Assembly (NCBI GenBank): GCA_014529385.2
Contig: CM043952.1
Span: forward strand, 64,160,870 to 64,224,869
Source of the DNA: Adiantum capillus-veneris
Lineage: Eukaryota; Streptophyta; Polypodiopsida; Polypodiales; Pteridaceae
Direction of reading: 5' to 3'
Length of the DNA: 64,000 bases
A program made the translations under genes and the position numbers. Below the pieces are notes generated by a model, which was not told the DNA's origin, did no database searches, and worked only from the letters and a program-made list of their open reading frames with translations. Of this stretch, positions 53,791 through 63,566 are shown one piece after another; the first letter of the stretch is position 1, and each line of letters starts with the position of its first letter.

Positions 53791-54411
53791 GGCCAGCATG
53801 TGTGACACTTATGTATTCAAGAGGTGTCCTACGAAATCTTGTAGTCTATTACTCTATATGAAGCATGGCATGATAGAAAGCCTTCTATTAAACACATGCA
53901 TGTTTTTGGTTGTTTGGCATATGCTTTGGTGCCACAAACACATCACAGAAAATTGGATGATAAGACTGTCAAATGTATTTTTGTTGGTTATAGTGCTGAA
54001 AGAAAAGGTTATAGGTTGTATCATCCACAAACAAAGCGTATTTTGGTTTCACAAGATGTTTTGTTTGTGGAAGATTCTATGCAGCCCTTGCTATCATGTA
54101 CTAGAGACAGTAATGCAAGCTCGCATGACATTTATAACACTTTGTTGCCTCTTTTTAGTGGTGGAAGTTTGAATGTAAACTCCAATGAGGCAAATGTACA
54201 GCCTAGGGGGGTTTCTGAAAATGTTGCAGATCAGCCCATTTTAGGATGTAGATATCATGATGTACTTGATGAGGAAAGGGCTAAAAATGAGCAGGCTAGA
54301 GGTATGCATAAATGGCTGGTGCATACTTTGTGTGACAGTAAATTGGATGCACCTTTGTCTAGTCATACTCGTTCAGGTTCTCACCATGGATCTTATGCAT
54401 TAGATTGTTAA
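53791..54411 (+). pseudogene. E5 integrase C-terminal part, after a deletion
   Basis: The reading resumes at RCPTKS and YEAWHDRKPSIKHMHVFGCL, conserved copia integrase blocks, but the segment with the catalytic Glu (the NG..ER.N block) is missing. Then KCIFVGYSAERKGYRLYHP and ILVSQDVLFVE, followed by a variable linker ending SYALDC at 54411. Confidence 0.78.
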
Positions 54412-54414
54412 GCT

Positions 54415-55143
54415 TTGGGTATGTCTAGCTCACATGATTTTGAGCATCCTCTATCTTTTGATGAAGCACAGAATTTAGAAAATTGGATGGCTGCCATGCA
54501 ATCAGAATATGATGCATTTATAGAAAATGACACATGGACTTTATGTGATTTGCGTCCTGACAAAAAGGCCATTGGCACAAAAAGGGTTTACAAGCTGAAA
54601 CACAAGATGATGGTGAGATTGATCGCTATAAGGCTCGACTTGTTGCAAAGGGTTATACAGAAAAAGATATAGATTATGAAGAGACTTTCTCTCCCACTTG
54701 TTGTATGACTACTATGCATTTTCAATGTGCATTGCCAGCTCATTTTGGTTGGGATGTACATCAATCAGACATTGTTACTGCTTTCTTGAATGGTGACATA
54801 TTTGAGGAAGTTTATGTAACATAACCTTGCAATTTTGTCAAGAAAGGACAAGAGGATAAGGTGTGCAAATGCAACAAAGCTTTGTATGGGTTGACGCAAT
54901 CTCCTCGTGCTTGGTATGAGAAGGCTAACACTCAGTAGGTCAAATGAGGATAATGTAACAGTCCAACAAAAAGGACATTGTATGTAAAGCATGAGGGTGA
55001 TGTACTTCTCATTGTGGTTCTTTATGTGGATGATTTGCTGATCACTGGACCAAATGAGAGACATAATGCTGAATTCAAGGCTGATTTGAATGCTACTTTC
55101 AAGATGAAAGATTTGGGGATGTTGCATCACTGTTTGGGTATAC
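54415..55143 (+). pseudogene. E5 reverse transcriptase (truncated)
   Basis: Conserved copia RT blocks: NLENWMAAMQSEYDAFIEND, WTL, YKARLVAKGYTEKDIDYEET, HQSDIVTAFLNGDIFEEVYV, ALYGLTQSPRAWYEK and catalytic YVDD (55023-55034). Frame changes near 54620 and stops thereafter. It ends at DLGMLHHCLGIL, exactly where the E6 LTR begins. RNase H and the 3' LTR are not seen. Confidence 0.85.
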
Positions 55144-55725
55144 TGTTTTAGGGCGAACTACTCCCCTGTTCATGCTCACAAGCACGACACAAACAACATA
55201 CTTATCATCCGATGACACGACTAACCCGTAGGTTCACAGAGGCAATCTCGTTAGCTTGTCAGGCTGAGACCAACCTACACATACGCACTTCTATGATGCA
55301 TCAATCAATAACCCTTGTTAACTCCAACCCACTATATCCCTAAACGCTCATAACACCGTTTACACATCAAATGAACTCGGAATCGCTTCAAACTTGCTAG
55401 GCACCATACTCTCACTAGGATATACTTACCTATAATTCTAAACTCACCAGATTTTAACCCTAGTTATCTCGAATACAGTCGCGATAGTCTCACAGGTCAT
55501 AATCTAAAAGTGTGTGAAACCTAAGTCTATGAGTATCTATGCGTAGCTAATCTCTCCCTCATTCCATAAAGTACTTGATTAGTGAAAACAGACACTGTTT
55601 GTGCTACTTACAAGCAAAACAAGCTCGTGGAAGGATCGCTCACGAACAGCTCGAAGATGCGAATGTGTGGCGTGGGCGTGTAGCTCTCGGAGAGGCTACC
55701 GTGATGGTGTGGTCGCTTCGTGAAT

Positions 55726-55750
55726 CCGGTGAGGGAAATTCCCTCACCGG
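55726..55750. promoter_or_regulatory. 25-bp palindrome in E6 LTR
   Basis: CCGGTGAGGGAA, A, TTCCCTCACCGG. It lies about 100 bp downstream of the TATA on the minus strand, so it would form a strong hairpin in the RNA leader. Confidence 0.6.
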
Positions 55751-55838
55751 GAAGCAAGGGAATCGCTACAAGGGTCTCTCTCTCAGACTCATATGACACA
55801 GGATTTGTCATTCAAATGTTGTGTTTAAAAAAATGGTT

Positions 55839-55870
55839 CTAAGGTGACCTTTATACTTTAGTCACCTTAG
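55839..55870. promoter_or_regulatory. 10-bp inverted repeat flanking the E6 TATA box
   Basis: CTAAGGTGAC and GTCACCTTAG surround 12 bp that contain TATA (minus strand TAAAGTATAAAG). Confidence 0.55.
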
Positions 55871-56079
55871 CTCAAAATGTACATGGGGTTTTAATTGAGT
55901 TCTACTCATCATAATTACAAAGTGGAAACGCATCTGGGTCCCGGCCGACTAATTAATCTTTACATAATCCAGACAAGTGGATCAAAATGATAAGACGTCT
56001 TTCACATAAAAATAATTGGAATTTGATAGGCTTTACAAGGTGGGCTCATTACAAAAGTTGGACAAGTTGGGCTCCAACA

Positions 56080-56094
56080 CTCCTCCCCTCCTAG
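56080..56094 (-). other. Polypurine tract of E6
   Basis: The minus strand reads CTAGGAGGGGAGGAG, immediately followed by LTR start TGTTGGAGC. Confidence 0.65.
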
Positions 56095-56101
56095 TTCATG
56101 T

Positions 56102-57127
56102 CTACCACGACATGACTGGCTTTGTCTTCAATGTCTTTGTCTTTCTTCCTGGCTTATTTGATGTAGAAACGCATCGTATCGCATAGATTCGATCGCCATT
56201 AATGGGGCAAAAATTTTGACTTGTACATGAAGAAGTCGGTGTAAAATGCTTCTTCAAATGTTTGGAGATGGTACCTGGGCAAAAACATGAGCCGTCTGAA
56301 GTATGCGTACGTTGTACACAAACTTGCCTGGTTCCCTGCATGATTGTTGGTTTTTGATAGTACATTTCTTGCCATCTAAACTTTGATTTTTGTTGATTAA
56401 TGCATTGCGGATGTATTGACTCCTGTCTCCACATTGACATATATCTATCATATGATAAGAAGGGTTTTGAAAAGTTTTGATTTCTGAACAGTGCTTCATT
56501 AGTATCCAAATCAATGAATACCCTATTAGCTTTCATCCACGACACTGCTAAGATACACGACGTTGTTGATCTAATTGGTGGCAGCACATGGAACTTATGA
56601 GTGTACGTGTGCCCCTGCACTGTGATTTGTAACATAATAGACCACAACGTGGTCACCTCGTCACTCGATGCTACTTTCAACCTGTGTGTATCTGATAATT
56701 TCGTCATTGGTCCAAGTTTTTGAAAGAGCTCAAAGCTGATGACATTCAATTTCGCTCCAGTGTCAAGCAATACATAGATTTCTACTTGTTCTGTGTCTGC
56801 ATATGCTTTTATGTAAGGACTACACCACGTATTTTCTAAAGTGTCAATGGTGATGTCGTCCTGGGCCATAAAGTCTGTGATTGTCTTTGCTAATTCTTCG
56901 CTTTGTATATCCGCTTCGATTGTTTGGAATGTTGGAAGAGGATATTCTTTAGTCATCATTGGTGTGACCATGTTTATTGTCCTTAGAAACTGCTTTCGCT
57001 TAGCAATGAGTTCCTTGGCTTCTTGTTGTGCTTGGTCATGAACTCGTTGTTGTTCCTGTCTATAGGCTTTGCCATAATGCACTTGAAACAACATCCCAGG
57101 AGTTAGAGGTAGATGATACTTTTTCAA
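56102..57127 (-). CDS. Retropepsin-bearing ORF of E6 (341 codons)
   Basis: Starts MKKYHLPLTPGMLFQVHY, with a Gln/Lys-rich helix (RQEQQRVHDQAQQEAKELIA). Near residues 118-140 a retropepsin core is present: EIYVLLDTGAKLNVISFELF (D-T-G-A active site), then VTVQGHTYTHKFHVLP-like strands and ILAVSWMKANRVFIDL. The last 110 residues are Cys/Ser-rich and unlike known Pol; another frame over 56254-56514 also reads naturally, so a frameshift near 56420 is possible. The ORF ends 8 bp before the PPT, so no RT, RNase H or integrase is left: either a large deletion or a protease-only non-autonomous element. The 5' LTR is absent. Confidence 0.7.
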   Translation of the reverse strand: MKKYHLPLTPGMLFQVHYGKAYRQEQQRVHDQAQQEAKELIAKRKQFLRTINMVTPMMTKEYPLPTFQTIEADIQSEELAKTITDFMAQDDITIDTLENTWCSPYIKAYADTEQVEIYVLLDTGAKLNVISFELFQKLGPMTKLSDTHRLKVASSDEVTTLWSIMLQITVQGHTYTHKFHVLPPIRSTTSCILAVSWMKANRVFIDLDTNEALFRNQNFSKPFLSYDRYMSMWRQESIHPQCINQQKSKFRWQEMYYQKPTIMQGTRQVCVQRTHTSDGSCFCPGTISKHLKKHFTPTSSCTSQNFCPINGDRIYAIRCVSTSNKPGRKTKTLKTKPVMSW

Positions 57128-57339
57128 ACGATTATATAATTTTGATTTGAATTGAGAAAAAATATATAGTAAACCTAGATAACTATGAGTTAATTTTCAA
57201 AGCTTTTACATAATGTTCTTTAGAAGATGTCAAAATTATATCAAAACTTTCTTTCTAATTTTGGTATTAATTAAGCAGAAATTATTTCTTTTCAACCTAA
57301 AATCGATGGGAAGTTTAAAACTATAGCTTAATAAATCAT
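57128..57339. other. AT-rich, no gene
   Basis: Transition from the E6 ORF to the AT-rich array. Nothing supported. Confidence 0.3.
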
Positions 57340-58260
57340 GAGATAATTTTTTAGAGGTAGATTATGGTGTTAGGAATCTCATAATTAATTCATTAGTATT
57401 TCTAATTACTATTGCATAAATTTTTTATTTTTAACTAAAAAATTAAATAAAATAATTAGTAAATTATTTTAAAAGTTAGTAAGAGGATTTTTAGAGAATT
57501 ATTATAGAGTTAGAAACCCGTGAAAATTATATCATAATTAGTAAACTAGTTTTGCTAATTACTATCGTATAGTTTTTAATTTTTAGGAAAAAATTAAGAA
57601 AAATTATATCATAATTAGTAAACTAGTTTTGCTAATTACTATCATATAGTTTTTTATTTTTAGGAAAATAATTAGTAAATCATCTAGAAGTTAGTGAGAT
57701 AATTTTCAAAGGTATATTACAATGTTAAAAATTTGTGATAATTATCTCATAATTAGCTAAGTAGTTTTGATCAATATTTTTATAAAAACTTATTTATTTA
57801 TAGTAAAAACTTTAAGAAAAATAATTAGTAAATTTGTTTAGAAGTTAGTTATATACCCTTGTGATAATTAGCTCATAATTAGAAAATTAGTTTTACTATT
57901 TATTAAATTCTCTATTTTAAAAAATAAGTAATAAATTAGCTTTAAAATAGTGAGATAATTTGTAAAGGTAGATTATAATGTTAAGAATCCATGATAATTA
58001 TTCATAATTATTTAATTATTTTTCTAATTATCATGTGTAAAATCTTCTCTTTTTAGTAGAAAATTAAAGAGGATAATTAACAAATCCACTTAAAATTTTC
58101 TAAGATAATTTTTAGAGGTATAATACATTGTTAAGAAGTTGCAATAAATATATATTCATCAAAGAATCACTTTAATAATTATTAAATAAATAAAAACTAT
58201 TTTTTACTACATTTAAAAAGAAAAAAATTAGAAAGTTAACTCAAAAAATTGTAGGATAAT
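57340..58260. repeat. AT-rich degenerate tandem array, unit about 130-150 bp
   Basis: The anchor GATAATTTT(T/C)AGAGGTA followed by TTA, GTTA(A/G)(A/G)AAT and ATAATTA(G/T) recurs near 57343, 57484, 57692, 57952, 58103 and 58253. One step also holds an internal duplication of about 75 bp (57525-57600 and 57600-57670). Confidence 0.65.
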
Positions 58261-58625
58261 TTTAGAGCCTAAGTACACCACAAGGAAGCTAGGATGAAAA
58301 TATATTGCTCATATATATAGTCAAAATACTACTATGTCAAAAAGTTACTATCTTTTACTATAAATCAACCTGAAAAATTACTAGATTAAATATTGGGGAT
58401 TAGGCATAGATTCATATAGTTGAATCAAGGTATTGAGAGGCCATGATAATAATATCACATAGAAGGAAACTATTTATAATACTATAATCCAATAAACATG
58501 CTTTGACTATGGGAAAATTGGAATTAAAGTAATTGATAAAAATGTATGTGAAACTTCTTATGGTAAGTTTTGAATTTTGATACTTTACCTAATGGTTAAT
58601 CATCCCTTTTATATGGATAAAGACT
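58261..58625. other. AT-rich, no gene
   Basis: No coding or repeat signal beyond base composition. Confidence 0.3.
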
Positions 58626-58802
58626 ATGGCCCCCAAAAGAACTCGTGGAAATGAGCAATCACAGGATGATATCAATACAAAGGGGGACAGGGCCACTCAC
58701 GACCATGAGGCCGGTCCAAGTTGCATATTAATGGATAAGAGAGTTCATGTCCCCGAGCCAAAGCAGATCTCAGACCAGTCCCAGGTGGGTCCTTGGTTAT
58801 GA
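58626..58802 (+). CDS. Small ORF (58 codons), possible first exon or gag start
   Basis: ATG gives MAPKRTRGNEQSQDDINTKG and then RATHDHEAGPSC, hydrophilic and low in AT compared with its flanks. After the codons for SDQSQ the DNA reads CAG|GTGGGT, a possible splice donor. The basic/acidic N-terminus resembles gypsy Gag starts in style only. No downstream continuation was found. Confidence 0.3.
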   Translation: MAPKRTRGNEQSQDDINTKGDRATHDHEAGPSCILMDKRVHVPEPKQISDQSQVGPWL

Positions 58803-58860
58803 ATTAAGTTTATAAGTAGAATAAATCCTTTTAAAGTCATAACATTGTATCCGTTAAGGA

Positions 58861-59262
58861 ATAGTTAGGTACTTAGGAAATATTAAATTTGCTAAAAATG
58901 GAAGGATATCTTCTAAGAAACATCATTGATAAACCAGGAAGAACTGTTTTGGTTAGTCTGGTCGAATTAGGAAAGACTTGATTGATCATCCTTAAGGCAA
59001 CTTGTCTCAAGGCATCTCCGATTCCTTGGTATATTTTGATGAATAAGAATGGCTATAGTTAGGTACTTAGGAAATATTAAATTGGCTAAAAATGGAAGGA
59101 TATCTTCCAAGAAATATCGTGTATTTGTTTGATAAACTAGGAAAGAAATTTTTTGGTTTAGTCTGGTTGAATTAGGAAAGACCTGATTGATCATCCTTGA
59201 GACAAAACTTGCCTCAAGACACCTCCAATTCCTTGGTATATTTTGATGAATAAGGATGGCTA
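58861..59262. repeat. 194-bp tandem duplication
   Basis: ATAGTTAGGTACTTAGG starts at 58861 and again at 59055. Both units run through CTTGGTATATTTTGATGAAT. The second has a 15-bp insertion near 59108. Non-coding. Confidence 0.88.
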
Positions 59263-60800
59263 TAAGGCCACTTTTAAGTCAACCACTCCTATGAACGATG
59301 AGTCTACTTCATCATGTCTTGATGTTTCTACATAAGTTAAGATACCATTTTCTTATCTTAGGGGAACCACCTGGTTTTATGGGCAACTGGTTTGGCGTAT
59401 AGATGCCCCAAACTTTTTGATGATATTTTTTTACCCCGAATTATGAATAAAGATGAGTGTCGTTTTTCACGCTTAGTTGATCTTGAGACAAGAAGAGTAC
59501 TAGTCATAGTTGTTATTATCAATATTTTGGCTGACAATACCTTGTCTTAAATTTAAACATATTTGTTTGATAAAGAATGCTTTTCAATGTTGTTTTCAAT
59601 AATTGTTTTAAGGATTCACTGTGACTTGAAATTAAAAGGAACCATTGTTTTAAGTGTCAAAAGAATGTGGTAGTAATTAGAAAACAAATAAGCATGTGTG
59701 AGTGCGGGGTGGTAAGCGGGGATCGACTAAGGTTGTCGATCATGGACGAGTGGACCCGATTAGTTGGGTAACCATCCATTTCCGTGCATTAACGTCTAGT
59801 AAACTTCTTCAACAAAAGAGGGGTCCACCAACGGTTATGCCTCACTCATGTAGAGAGAAAAAAGTGTTGGAAGAGGATAGCTTAGCCCATTTGTAGAGGT
59901 TTTAGGGCCGAATTATTTTTAGCTCTTTTGGATTTTGTCCCATTTCCACTTCCGAGACAAGACTAGGCCTTTTTCTAGGGCTATAGTCCCAAGCCATTGT
60001 CAATGGTAAAGGCCTATTCCCTAGACTTCTTCTTACTTGGAGACTCTAGATTTTATTAGGCTTGGAAATCTATCAATGCCCCAACACAACTTTATAGTGC
60101 ATGAATGATTAAAGTGCTATAACTTGATTTAATCAAAGGCTCGGGACCAAAGAAAAGAAGTCTATAAAAAATCAAGGATAATTACTATTTAATTATCTTA
60201 AGTCAAAGGTATAGATCAAGAAAGGATAAATCTATCACGAGAAACCTTGATCAAAGGTACATGACAAAGGGGCTTGATTAGAGCAATTATGGGAGTCTAA
60301 AAATAGATATCAACTATGTAAATTCAAAGCAATCAAATTTACTCCTTAGACTCCAAGTATAAATTTTGAGAGGACTTAGGAAAAGTTAAAACTTAGCAGC
60401 AGTCCTAAATTTAACAGGTTTCGGGACCAGCTTCATAGTACCTCCCAAGGAGTGTTCTAAGGTTTTGCATAGGAGGTGAATCTTCAAAGCCCAAGGGTAA
60501 GTTTATTTTTTACCAAAGTCCACCCTAATTTAGTAAGTCCTAAGTTAGTAGGTGGACCATATCCCAAGTCAGCTTCTTAGAGCCTCGAAAGGATAGTGCA
60601 AATATTGTTGGGGTTCACGTCAACTGGCTGGACCCATCACCTAACCTTATTCTTTAGTACACAATAGAATAAGGAGGGATCATTATTCTTATTCTGAGAT
60701 TCACCCATCTTAGCACGCTCCTACGTTTCCCCCTTCCTCGCATACACGCATTTATGCACTTCACAAGTGGCATTAGATTCAACGGTTTCCCCACTCCATT
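59263..60800. other. No convincing gene
   Basis: Many stops. A 64-codon frame at 59702-59896 is GC-richer than its surroundings (VDHGRVDPISWVTIHFRALT) but has no recognised match. Confidence 0.3.
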
Positions 60801-60806
60801 TCGCAT

Positions 60807-61037
60807 GTGCATGGTGTTCTAGACGAGCTAAGGCTTGGACCTTGGTCTACAAAAAAAGGAGGACTGAAGAAGAGAGTCGAATGTTTATGTAAAGTTGAAG
60901 TCCTTGAACTGTGTGTACTAAGACTACTACAAGTAGTGTCGGAGATTAATGAAAAACATAGTGTTGAATACAAGAAAGCATTGGCGAGTGCCGAAGGTAA
61001 TGTTGGCAAGAAAGAAGTGCTAGAGTTCATTTTTTAA
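60807..61037 (+). CDS. Hypothetical 76-codon ORF
   Basis: Opens at a GTG with open sequence upstream. It reads GVLDELRLGPWSTKKGGLKK and then a Leu/Glu-rich helix (RLLQVVSEINEKHSVEYKKA), ending KKEVLEFIF. Coil-forming composition; no family recognised. It could be an exon or chance. Confidence 0.25.
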   Translation: MHGVLDELRLGPWSTKKGGLKKRVECLCKVEVLELCVLRLLQVVSEINEKHSVEYKKALASAEGNVGKKEVLEFIF

Positions 61038-61281
61038 GCAAACATATAGCGTTAATCTTTTAGCGCTATGAAGGTAACACAAGTTTTGAGAAGTTGTAGA
61101 TAATGCAGATAGCATTAAACTCTCATAGCATTGGTGATTTTGGAGTAATTTTGAAAGGCAACACTAGAGTTCAAGGAGCTCTATAGTGCTACAAAATAGA
61201 GGAAGAGAGAGTATAGCTCGAGAAGATAGTGCAAGGGTATGTGTGCACACATACACTAAAACACACACTTTCAAAACACAT

Positions 61282-61299
61282 CACACACACACACACACA
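61282..61299. repeat. (CA)9 microsatellite
   Basis: Pure CA units in CA-rich sequence. Confidence 0.9.
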
Positions 61300-61395
61300 G
61301 AGCTTTCTCTATTCTCTTACGGCAAACACACAACCCTTGGTTTTTCTTTGTAGCGATTCCCTTGCTTCCCGATATTGGCCACAAACCTTTGAGCA

Positions 61396-61524
61396 ACATG
61401 CCATAGAATTTAACAAGGCACAAAGGATGGAAACAGGATGGGGAGAAATATACTTCTTTTTTACATGCCATAGGATTTAACAAGGCACGAAGGAGGATAG
61501 AAACGGGATGGGGACGAATATAGT
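61396..61524. repeat. 67-bp tandem duplication
   Basis: ACATGCCATA(G)(A/G)ATTTAACAAGG begins at 61396 and 61463. The two units are about 85-90% alike by eye. Confidence 0.85.
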
Positions 61525-62614
61525 TAAGACCAAGACCTAAAATTTCCTTTTTAGGGTGATGAGGTAACAGTGGGGAATATTGGACAATGGGCAAACAGTT
61601 AAGCCCACTATAGCGGCTTTGCATGCAAGAGGGGGAGTGGAAAAGGAATTTCAAGGGGGGAGAAGGAGCCATGGGCCTGAGCCCTTTCACACACAACAAG
61701 GTCAACTTTGACTTGCATGAAATCCTCACATGAGCAACTCATCGAGGGGAGACTTTTCACATCTCTGTAGGGCCACCAAGGGAAGACCAAATAGGGTGCT
61801 AGAACATATTCTCCCTCTTGTTTTTCATTATGCTTTAGCAACCATTGACGTGAGCTCGATTTCATACTTAAATTGATAAGTGGGCACCCAAGGTGCCCAA
61901 AGGGCCCTCACAAGAAGGCATCAAAGCATCAACAAGCATGCAAGAACACGAGATTCTATAACCTGCCAAAAACACAGGAAACAAAAAATTCAAAGTCTCA
62001 TCAGTCTCAAATTTTCATATTCAAGCTCAAATTTGGAGTCCAATTGAGATCAAGCAAGCATCTGGGCAAAGGACCTGGCAAGGGATTGAGGATCAATATT
62101 CAAGTTCATCTTCAAAATCACATAAGGATTCCATACAAAGATAAAGGTGTAAATGACCAAGGCAATTGGGATTTAGGAATTTGATTCCAGTTTAACATAT
62201 GCATCAACTTCAACCAAGGCAACTAATTCTAAAAGGAAATAATTTCCTTTCTAATGGAGAAATTTCAATGTGATCTATTCTTACTTTTCCTATTTTTCAA
62301 TATGGATTGCAGGTCCCGAGGAGGATTGAGAAGAAAGTTTGATGTGAAGAAGTTCCAGAAGGAATAGAACATCTTCTTCCAAGCTAAAGCCTATTTTGTA
62401 TCAAACTACTAAGGTTGTATGAAACTGGCATTTTGTACAAATGCTGGTTGTCTCTTCTTATAGCAGAGTGACATATTGTACATTGCCATATCAATGACAA
62501 ATGACATTTTGGTTCAGATGTCTTATTTGATTTATTGTTTAGATGTCTTGTTTTATATCTGATTTATTTTTTATTGTTCAAATGTCTTGTTTGATGTCAA
62601 TGTCATTTATATTG
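61525..62614. other. No convincing gene; upstream region of the repeat pseudogene
   Basis: Open frames on the minus strand (61271-61729) have biased composition and no support. T-rich sequence at 62500-62600 with repeated AGATGTCTT(A/G)TTT(T/G)AT words leads into the TATA box. Confidence 0.3.
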
Positions 62615-62624
62615 TATAAATAGG
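62615..62624 (+). promoter_or_regulatory. TATA box upstream of repeat pseudogene
   Basis: TATAAATAGG, a near-perfect plant TATA, 40 bp upstream of the ATG at 62664. It may belong to an LTR or to a gene promoter. Confidence 0.5.
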
Positions 62625-62663
62625 CCAACCTGGTTTAGGTATGTGAGTAATAGGTCAAGAGAT

Positions 62664-63566
62664 ATGGGTAAGGATTTTGGCTACTCTTTATCATTTCATA
62701 TGAGCAAGAAGGAGAAGAGAAAAGTCCATGATAAGGAAGAGAATGAAGATGAGGGAGAGTTGGAAGAGAAGGAAGATAATTAAGGGAAGGAAGACCTTGA
62801 GCCAATTTTCACTATCTCTACTTAATTGACAAAACTCCCACCATGGCTAGCAGATTTCCTAGGCCCTTCAAGGGTGGGGTTGGAGGATGGCATGGATTAT
62901 GGATTGGGCCTTGACATGTTGCTATCAACATAGTGTAATATGAAAAACATGCAGAGACAAATGCAAGGGCAGCCACAATTGCAGCAGAAACTGAAAGACC
63001 TTGAGCCAGTTTTCACTATCTCTACTTAATTGACAAAACTCCCACCATGGCTAGCAGATTTCCTAGGCCCTTCAAGGGTGGGGTTGGAGGATGGCATGGA
63101 TTATGGATTGGGCCTTGACATGTTGCTATCAACATAGTGGAATATGAAAAACATGTAGAGACAAATGCAAGGGCAGCCACAATTGCAGCAGAAACTGAAA
63201 GACCTTGAGCCAGTTTTCACTATCTCTACTTAATTGACAAAACTCCCACCATGGCTAGCAGATTTCCTAGGCCCTTCAAGGGTGGGGTTGGAGGATGGCA
63301 TGGATTATGGATTGGGCCTTGACATGTTACTATCAACATAGTGGAATATGAAAAACATGTAGAGACAAATGCAAGGGCAGCCACAATTGCAGCAGAAACT
63401 GAAAGACTTTATTGGGAGCTACACGACAAATAGAGCTAGTGAAAGTTGCAAATTTACATCATACTCTCAAGGAGAGAATTTGTGTTGGGGGGTTCCATCG
63501 TTGCATAGCTCCAATGACCAACAAAATTATCAATCAGGAGGGATGAGCTACCTGGCTAGGGCATGA
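62664..63566 (+). pseudogene. Decayed ORF with three 68-codon repeats
   Basis: One frame runs from ATG 62664 (MGKDFGYSLSFHMSKKEKRK) to 63566 without any indel (301 codons), but with several stops. The first 39 codons are charged (EENEDEGELEEKEDN). Then a 68-codon unit occurs three times: DLEP(I/V)FTIST, stop, LTKLPPWLADFLGPSRVGLE, then DGMDYGLGLDMLLST, stop, NMKNM, QMQGQPQLQQKLK. Stops are TAA or TAG where CAA or CAG would fit, and repeat in each unit, so they arose before the triplication. The C-terminal end is DFIGSYTTNRASESCKF, ending GGMSYLARA. No known family. The unit length as a multiple of three keeps the frame through all copies. Confidence 0.5.
62791..63402. repeat. 204-bp tandem repeat, three copies
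   Basis: Units 62791-62994, 62995-63198 and 63199-63402, nearly identical (units 2 and 3 differ by about two bases by eye). Confidence 0.96.

Larger units (their letters stand above)
55144..56079 (-). mobile_element. 3' LTR of element E6 (936 bp)
   Basis: On the minus strand it starts TGTTGGAGCCCAACTTG, directly after a purine tract, and ends CCCTAAAACA; the TG/CA ends fit. It contains a TATA-like AAGTATAAAGG flanked by a dyad (55839-55870) and a 25-bp palindrome (55726-55750). No partner LTR is in the window. Confidence 0.65.

Noticed and set aside
53753-54172. 139-codon plus ORF in E5
   Set aside because: Out-of-frame reading over the broken integrase; only short conserved copia blocks are real, in other frames.
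55575-55796. 73-codon plus ORF in the E6 LTR
   Set aside because: Lies antisense to the LTR leader and spans the 25-bp palindrome; no independent support.
61271-61729. 152-codon minus ORF
   Set aside because: Biased composition (CVCVCD from the CA microsatellite) and covers a 67-bp tandem duplication; no protein-like features.
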